This document shows, piece by piece, positions 59,043-64,000 of a DNA stretch of 64,000 nt (positions are counted from its first letter, which is position 1; every line of letters begins with the position of its first letter). The notes beneath the pieces are model-generated. The model searched no databases. It saw only the letters and a list, made by a program, of their open reading frames with translations, and had not been told where the DNA came from. The stretch is from Lachnospiraceae bacterium (GTDB lineage Bacteria > Bacillota > Clostridia > Lachnospirales > Lachnospiraceae), in contig JAJQCQ010000085.1 in the NCBI GenBank assembly GCA_021202635.1, positions 100,011-164,010 on the forward strand. The letters are read 5' to 3'. The translations under genes and the position numbers were made by a program.

Positions 59043-59806
59043 GAAATCAGTCCTCCAAACAAAAAAATACTCAGCACAAAACCGCAGACAATTGCAATGG
59101 ATTCCAGCAGGGCTTTCAGAATTTCCAGCATACCGTTGATCTCATTGCCGCACAAAAGATTCCGGAATGCGTTAACCATCGGTATCCCTGGAATCAGCAT
59201 CATGCTGTTTACAATCATAACCGTATAAATGTCATTCACCAGCCCGATTCTTGTCAGCAGGAGCGTCAGCGTACCTACCGCAAAGGTACAGAAAACACTA
59301 TACACAATCCGATTTACACCCGGCTTTTTCAGGTAGATTCCGGCCAGATAGATTAATACGGTATTAATAAGAATTGTAATCCAGTCCTTCCATCCTCCGT
59401 TATATAAAACCGTCAGGCAGCTCATTGCAAGCAAATACCCCATCAGACGTGTTCCTACGGAATATCCTTTCGAATTCACCGCCTCTTCGAGCAGTCCCTC
59501 CAGGTTCACCGGATCCGGTTTTTTCTCACAGATTTCTCTGGAAAGCTGATTCAGTCGGGAAAGATTTTCCAGGTGCGTATCCATACCGCTGCGGATGCAG
59601 CGCTGTCCGGTCATCCGATTTCCCTGGGCATCCTTCAGGCTCAATGTCAGGTAACAGTTCAGTGAGAAAAAATGCACGTCGTCGCAGCCATAGCTGTCAC
59701 AGATGCGGTAGACCGTGTCATTCACCCGCTCCAGATTGGCGCCGCTGATCAGCATTTTTTCACTCAGCTTTAATGCAAAATCAAGAATATACTCTGCTTC
59801 ATTCAT
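59036..59806 (-). CDS. Threonine/serine exporter family, large subunit (YjjP/ThrE N-domain type)
   Basis: This protein of about 256 residues has a hydrophilic N-terminal domain (1-115; LISGANLERVNDTVYRIC) and about five membrane segments (after 120), with SMMLIPGIPMVNAFRNLLCGN matching the ThrE/YjjP signature in parts. The frame continues 10 codons upstream, but the ATG at 59806 is preceded by AGAGGA and gives MNEAEYILDF. With the following small subunit it would form a complete exporter. Its presence between a sugar symporter and GH43 is not explained by amino acid metabolism. Confidence 0.88.
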   Translation of the reverse strand: MNEAEYILDFALKLSEKMLISGANLERVNDTVYRICDSYGCDDVHFFSLNCYLTLSLKDAQGNRMTGQRCIRSGMDTHLENLSRLNQLSREICEKKPDPVNLEGLLEEAVNSKGYSVGTRLMGYLLAMSCLTVLYNGGWKDWITILINTVLIYLAGIYLKKPGVNRIVYSVFCTFAVGTLTLLLTRIGLVNDIYTVMIVNSMMLIPGIPMVNAFRNLLCGNEINGMLEILKALLESIAIVCGFVLSIFLFGGLISW

Positions 59807-59976
59807 AGATATTCCTCTATTATCAGCTGTCATCATTGCCGCGGTGCGCAGCTAATGTACAATACTATTATTCAGGCGGCTTTTTCGCCCCAGCGCATAA
59901 TACGGAATGGCTCCCCCTGCATTCATCAGAGGAAGCCATAAAATCATTTCCGTCTAACATTCCAAATCTCTATGTA

Positions 59977-61413
59977 TTATTCACCCTGCTCCGCTCTCAT
60001 CTTCTCTTTCATCGCCGCGATCTCCGGGAAGTATTTCTTCAGCGGATAAAACAGCATGACAATCAGGATAATTGCCGATACAACCGCCGGAATCGCGAAT
60101 CGGGAAATAATAACTGCGGTAGTAGCAGAGGCAGGCTGGTCAAAATAACCGTAATCCGTGCTGAATCCACCAATCGCGATGATTGCAAGGACACCTGAAC
60201 TGGTGATTGTCGTACCACATTTCTGAGCAAAACCTTTGACCGACGAGACGATGCCGTTTAGCTGTTTCCCTTCTTTCAGAAGGATAAAGTCAATGGTATC
60301 GTTCACCAGAACATTCACCAACGCATTTACCATAGAGCCAACAGCCGTAGCAATAAAGGATACTACACAACAGTAATAGAAATTCGCAGTTCCTGTGAAA
60401 AGCAGAATCACATAGCAGATAATTGTCAGAATCTGTGATACAATCAGCGCCTGATATCCTGTCTTAAACTTTCTCAGGAAAATCGGCATCAATACCATCA
60501 TGGAAATCAGAGCACCTACCGAGATAAAGCCCATATATACAGAAATCGTAGAGCCTATCGTAGCACCCAGAGTCGCTTCATCCATGGTGGCAAGATCTAC
60601 CCGCTTTGGCAACAGTACATAACTCGCATAATAAACAGAAGCAGTAAACATAAATCCATAGCTGATTGATGCCAGACACCAGGTAAGCATAACCGGCCAG
60701 ATTTCTTTATGACGGAATACATAAACCAGCTGCTTCAGACCACCGGCATTAGGGTCTTTCGGCATCACATAGCGTTCTTCAGAGGTCTTATACAATCCCC
60801 AGAAAGAAACAATCGCGAACACCGCATAGAAGCACATTAGATTGCGATAGCTGCCAAAAATCTCAACAAGCTGTGTTGAAAACGTAGACGCAACCGTGAA
60901 AGCAAGTGCGCAGACAGCCGCGCCCTTTGATACTACTGAATTACGTTCCGCATCGTCCAGTGTCATAGCCGGAAGAATAGCCATCTGCGGCATGGTATAT
61001 GCGGTAACGATCATTCCATAGAACATATATGAAACACATACATAGACACATTTAGCCATCGTACTGCCCTGGATAAAGCCCGGATTCGAGAACAGCAGGA
61101 ACATATCCACCAGCAGGAAGATCGGAGTGAATGTAAACCAGGTACGATAACGTCCCCATCTTGGGTTAATGCTGTCGCAGACAACACCCATAATCGGGTC
61201 GTTGATTGCATCCCATAGAGAGCAGATGAAGAGAATCACTGCCAGCTGCGCAGCTGTAATGCCAATTTCATTCTGTACGTATAAAGAAAAATACGATGCG
61301 ATCGTTGCCGCAATCGCCATAGCCGTACCGTTTACAGAAGTTGCGTGGAACCAGGTAAACGCTGTACTAAGTCCCTTCTTTTTTGTTTCTTTTGCTGGAT
61401 TTTGGTTGCCCAT
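59977..61413 (-). CDS. GPH-family (glycoside-pentoside-hexuronide) cation symporter
   Basis: This 478-residue membrane transporter of the MFS superfamily has about 12 membrane segments. Family marks are the DAINDPIMGVVCDSINPRWGRYR loop (seen in parts; WGRYRTW is characteristic) and the N-terminal YFSLYVQNEIG segment. GPH members import glycosides with Na+ or H+. It is the only sugar transporter in the window and so the likely entry route for substrates of the cytoplasmic glycosidases. AAGGGGGAT precedes the ATG. It is followed by the ThrE-type pair after 170 non-coding bases. Confidence 0.9.
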   Translation of the reverse strand: MGNQNPAKETKKKGLSTAFTWFHATSVNGTAMAIAATIASYFSLYVQNEIGITAAQLAVILFICSLWDAINDPIMGVVCDSINPRWGRYRTWFTFTPIFLLVDMFLLFSNPGFIQGSTMAKCVYVCVSYMFYGMIVTAYTMPQMAILPAMTLDDAERNSVVSKGAAVCALAFTVASTFSTQLVEIFGSYRNLMCFYAVFAIVSFWGLYKTSEERYVMPKDPNAGGLKQLVYVFRHKEIWPVMLTWCLASISYGFMFTASVYYASYVLLPKRVDLATMDEATLGATIGSTISVYMGFISVGALISMMVLMPIFLRKFKTGYQALIVSQILTIICYVILLFTGTANFYYCCVVSFIATAVGSMVNALVNVLVNDTIDFILLKEGKQLNGIVSSVKGFAQKCGTTITSSGVLAIIAIGGFSTDYGYFDQPASATTAVIISRFAIPAVVSAIILIVMLFYPLKKYFPEIAAMKEKMRAEQGE

Positions 61414-61716
61414 TTTTATCCCCCTTTGTAAATTAGTATAACCGTTTTGTGAAAGACATTTTTCATCCAGAAAACCATTGCCTGCTATTTTTGCTCATGA
61501 AATACTGGTCTTTTCCTGCTTTAGCTGCTGTTTTTTCTGTCTTTTGTTGTCGTTCACTTTGACTGTGTCTATTCTATCGAATTACCCGAAATACTACCAT
61601 GTTATATTTTTCTCCAAAAGCGACATTTTTTTGGGTCGTTGCAGCTATATCATACGCAGATGTCTCTGCAATAATAATCAATGAGCAGCAACAGTCTGCC
61701 CAGGAACGTACTCCTT
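61414..61716. other. Control region upstream of the GPH symporter
   Basis: About 300 bases without a convincing gene. On the minus strand TTGCAG-16-TATAGC is a possible promoter. Its -35 box overlaps GCAGA-TGTC-TCTGC (61656-61669), a 5-base inverted repeat that could be an operator. A short hydrophobic frame on the plus strand has no ribosome binding site. Confidence 0.4.
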
Positions 61717-61757
61717 AAAAAACAAAACACCCCGGAGGTGTCTCGTTTCTCCGGGGT
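61717..61757 (-). terminator. Terminator of the Tat flavoprotein gene
   Basis: ACCCCGGAG (61729-61737) and CTCCGGGGT (61749-61757) form a perfect 9-base stem. On the minus strand it is followed by GTTTTGTTTTTT. It begins 38 bases past the stop at 61796. Confidence 0.88.
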
Positions 61758-61795
61758 ATTTCATTCACTGTCTGCATCAGCATCTGTTTCAGTTT

Positions 61796-63682
61796 TTACT
61801 CTGTTACTGCCTCCGTAACAGCCTCAGTGATGTCTTCCGTAGAGGCTTCCGTTACTGTCTCTGTCCCAGACTCGGTTACGGCTTCCGTCTCGATCTCTGA
61901 AGCTGCCTCGGTTACTGAATCCGTTTGGGCTTCTGTAGTTTTCTCTATGTCAGCCTCCGTGGATGCCTCCTCGCTTCCATTGTTGTTCAGATTCTCCTCG
62001 CTCGGAGCCTGATCCTCTTCGTTGTCAAGGAGTTCGCCGTACCAGTCCTCTGCCACTTCAATACCAAAGATTGTCTCAAGGGCATGACGGGCAGCCTTGG
62101 AACCGCCCCACATACCTACCGTCTGGCAGGAACCGCCGCCATACAGCTCGCCATCCCAGCCGGACGTGCAGACGCCCGCCGCATAAAGTCCTGCAATCGG
62201 ATTATAACGGGCATCTACGACCTGTGCATTGGTGTTGATGCGGATACCTCCGTTGGTATTGAGCATACCGGAAGATACGCGGAACGCATAATACGGAGCG
62301 GTATCACACGACCAGAGATAGTCCGCAGCCTTTCCCCATTCCTCATCGGAACCGCTTGCCGCATAAGAATTGTAATTCGCCACGGTCGTTGACAGAGTTT
62401 CCGCGTCTACGCCGATCAGCTCCGCGAGTTCTTCGATCGTATCTGCCTGGTAAGTATACAGGCCGCTTTCAATCGCGGAAGCAATCTCCGTCTGAAGATC
62501 GAGCTCCGCACCAACACACGCGTCAGCGAAACCAGAATAATGACGGGTGCAGCCACCGGCTTCATATTTTTCTACCATGGACTGATCCATGATCGACCAC
62601 ACATAGCCCTGTCCTTCAATCAGTTTTCCGGACTCTGCTGTGCCCAGACTTCCGCCCTGGGACTCATCGCAGAAGCGGACGCCGTCCTCATTTACGAACA
62701 GATCCGTATACTGCATGGTGGCTGCCACGCCCAGCGGAGAATCATAGGAATAGCCTTCCACATTATTAAACAGAGAGGAAACCGTCAGATGATTCGCACG
62801 TCCATGCGCGGTCTGCTCTGCCATCAGATGTCCGTCGCCATCCTGACCGACACCCCATCCGATGATCTTCTCCATATCCTGTGAAGAATAATAGGACAAC
62901 AGCTCTTTGTTCGTAGACATACCACCCGTACACAGAATCACCGCACCAGCCTCAATTGCGTAAACATTTCCGTCTGCATCGATCACCTGGACGCCCTTAC
63001 AGGTATACTCGTCCTCCATGATCAGTGCTTTCGCGCGGTTGGACGGACGCATATCGACCCCGAGTGCCTCGCAATCCGGAGCAAGGTTCTCGTTAATCGG
63101 AATGGTACCGTTGCCGCCCTCATAAAAAGTAACTCCCGCATTATAATATCCTACATTGTGCTTGCCAAACAGCCATGCGGAGTTATAACCTGCATCCAGC
63201 GCCTGCTCGTACCAAAGCATGGGGTTTGCGATATAATTTGTGCTGGAAAGATGGGAGGCCGCCGTCTGCCGTGCTTCCGCTTCGGTTTTTACCGTTGCCG
63301 GGCCGTTGCACTCTGCAAGCAGGGTAGAGCCGCCATAATATCCATTTTTCTCAAGCAGGATCACATTCAGATCCGGACCCTGCTCTTTCGCAATCATGGC
63401 TGCCATAAATCCTGCGATTCCGGAGCCTACAACCACAATATCCGCCTGTTCGGTAGCGCTTACTTCATCCGATGCAATACCAATGCCATCCGCATTCTCA
63501 TATCCATTACAATATTTTGTTTCCGTGCTTGTTGCCACAGTAGCTTCCGCCTCTGTCAATAGTTCCGTCTCACTCTCTGATGCCGCCGCGGTAAGCGCAC
63601 TTCCAAACAGCCCTGTGGCTGCCACCCCAACTGCTCCCGCCGCTGAGCCTTTTAAAAAACTTCTGCGTGATAATTTGTCCAT
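61796..63682 (-). CDS. Tat-exported FAD-dependent reductase (fumarate reductase-like) with Thr/Glu repeat tail
   Basis: This 628-residue protein begins with a twin-arginine signal (LSRRSFLKGSAAG). An acidic spacer (35-57) precedes the FAD domain, with VVVGSGIAGFMAAMIA near 84-99, the second strand VILLEKNGYYGGST, and VILCTGGMSTN. The C-terminal FAD contact is GGGSCQTVGMWGGSKAARHA. The fold is that of soluble fumarate/urocanate reductases, which pass electrons to exported acceptors; no FMN-binding or heme domain is present. The last 70 residues are an imperfect VTEA(S/V)TE-type repeat of Thr, Glu, Ser and Ala, without an anchor motif. The acceptor substrate is unknown. CAGGAGG precedes the ATG. 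Confidence 0.88.
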   Translation of the reverse strand: MDKLSRRSFLKGSAAGAVGVAATGLFGSALTAAASESETELLTEAEATVATSTETKYCNGYENADGIGIASDEVSATEQADIVVVGSGIAGFMAAMIAKEQGPDLNVILLEKNGYYGGSTLLAECNGPATVKTEAEARQTAASHLSSTNYIANPMLWYEQALDAGYNSAWLFGKHNVGYYNAGVTFYEGGNGTIPINENLAPDCEALGVDMRPSNRAKALIMEDEYTCKGVQVIDADGNVYAIEAGAVILCTGGMSTNKELLSYYSSQDMEKIIGWGVGQDGDGHLMAEQTAHGRANHLTVSSLFNNVEGYSYDSPLGVAATMQYTDLFVNEDGVRFCDESQGGSLGTAESGKLIEGQGYVWSIMDQSMVEKYEAGGCTRHYSGFADACVGAELDLQTEIASAIESGLYTYQADTIEELAELIGVDAETLSTTVANYNSYAASGSDEEWGKAADYLWSCDTAPYYAFRVSSGMLNTNGGIRINTNAQVVDARYNPIAGLYAAGVCTSGWDGELYGGGSCQTVGMWGGSKAARHALETIFGIEVAEDWYGELLDNEEDQAPSEENLNNNGSEEASTEADIEKTTEAQTDSVTEAASEIETEAVTESGTETVTEASTEDITEAVTEAVTE

Positions 63683-63738
63683 TTAGAAATCCTCCTGTCG
63701 CCTATAATTTCCTGTATTAAAATATAACAGATAGATAA

Positions 63739-63766
63739 ATTATACAATATACCCCCTAATTTTCAA
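63739..63766 (-). promoter_or_regulatory. Promoter of the Tat flavoprotein gene
   Basis: TTGAAA (63761-63766) and a perfect TATAAT (63739-63744) are spaced by 16 bases on the minus strand, 57 bases before the ATG. Confidence 0.72.
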
Positions 63767-63902
63767 TATTATTTAGTGGATATTTCTTGTAAATCTCAGC
63801 GGCAAATGCATTTATTTTGTAACATTTTCACAACTTTACGTGAGTATGAACTGTCATTTTGAATTCATTATCGGTTTTCGTCTGGAAATATGGCATAGAT
63901 GC

Positions 63903-63932
63903 TTGCGCTTCCATGAAAAGATATGGTATAGT
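63903..63932 (+). promoter_or_regulatory. Promoter reading out of the right edge
   Basis: TTGCGC (63903-63908) and TATAGT (63927-63932) have 18-base spacing with an extended -10 TG at 63924-63925. The gene served lies beyond the window. Confidence 0.6.
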
Positions 63933-64000
63933 AAATAAACGCATTATCCTGAATTATTCACGGTATAACAGCTAATGTAGCTGAAAACCGCATAGTTACT

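Larger units (their letters stand above)
63683..64000. other. Divergent control region at the right edge
   Basis: 318 bases without a gene. It contains the flavoprotein promoter on the minus strand (63739-63766) and a promoter facing the right edge (63903-63932). Nothing else is recognised. Confidence 0.5.

Noticed and set aside
61478..61684. A 68-codon hydrophobic frame on the plus strand in the symporter upstream region
   Set aside because: No ribosome binding site, a Phe/Cys/Ser-rich random look, and it runs through a candidate promoter of the opposite strand.
1..64000. Search for tRNA genes, CRISPR arrays, insertion sequences, phage or defence genes
   Set aside because: No cloverleaf with CCA-proximal TTC-loop sequence, no regularly spaced repeats and no transposase, integrase or restriction motifs were seen by reading both strands.

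Overview
This 64 kb window looks like chromosome from an anaerobic, low-to-moderate-GC Firmicute, most likely a gut Clostridia of the Lachnospiraceae type. The evidence is a PolC-type DNA polymerase III, a leucine T-box leader, NfnAB, half-size chromate transporter pairs, GPH-type sugar symport and many cytoplasmic glycosidases. The family-level placement is inference. I found no tRNA, rRNA, IS element, phage gene or CRISPR array, and every gene appears intact except the one cut by the left edge.

Layout. (1) 1-4.1 kb, minus: a peptide-type ABC importer (oppD, oppF, Tat-exported binding protein, start of a permease). (2) 4.4-6.6 kb: two half-size CHR (chromate-family) transporters, divergent from a LysR regulator. 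(3) 6.6-11.6 kb: rlmH, the flavin electron-bifurcating pair nfnA-nfnB, dihydroorotase pyrC and the HAD phosphatase yqeG. (4) 11.7-30.3 kb, a long minus-strand run of housekeeping and redox genes: polC, ispG, ppk1, a Ppx/GppA phosphatase, a DUF815 AAA ATPase, pheA, an Fe-S aldo/keto reductase, hemW, a MATE exporter, a rhodanese-TtcA fusion and a second Fe-S aldo/keto reductase. (5) 30.4-39.2 kb: an O6-alkylguanine-type DNA repair protein, a BNR/sialidase-fold protein, a secreted acidic beta-helix protein, an Lrp/AsnC regulator, leuA behind a Leu T-box, and an RlmI-type rRNA methyltransferase. (6) 39.3-61.4 kb: a glycoside-utilisation region with GH2, two GH65, an MBL-fold hydrolase, GH3, GH78 and a divergent GH2, then an AraC regulator, GH43, a ThrE-type exporter pair and a GPH symporter. 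(7) 61.8-63.7 kb: a Tat-exported FAD-dependent reductase with an acidic Thr/Glu repeat tail.

How the genes work together. None of the glycosidases in region 6 has a visible signal peptide. The likely scheme is that small rhamnose-, glucose- or galactose-containing glycosides enter through the GPH symporter and are dismantled in the cytoplasm under AraC control. GH78 removes alpha-L-rhamnose, the GH2, GH3 and GH43 enzymes remove other residues, and one or both GH65 enzymes split alpha-glucosides. GH65 number two keeps the phosphorylase His-Gly-Ser-Ser loop. GH65 number one has lost it and carries a Glu there, which suggests hydrolysis.

Other points of interest are a strong promoter followed at once by an intrinsic terminator in front of the Lrp gene, a dispersed intergenic repeat (three copies) that forms part of a folded element between the leuA T-box and its ribosome binding site, several long inverted repeats upstream of nfnA and the glycosidase genes, and hydrophilic low-complexity insertions in many otherwise conserved enzymes. 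Several start codons were moved from the longest open frame to the start with the best ribosome binding site; each such case is stated.
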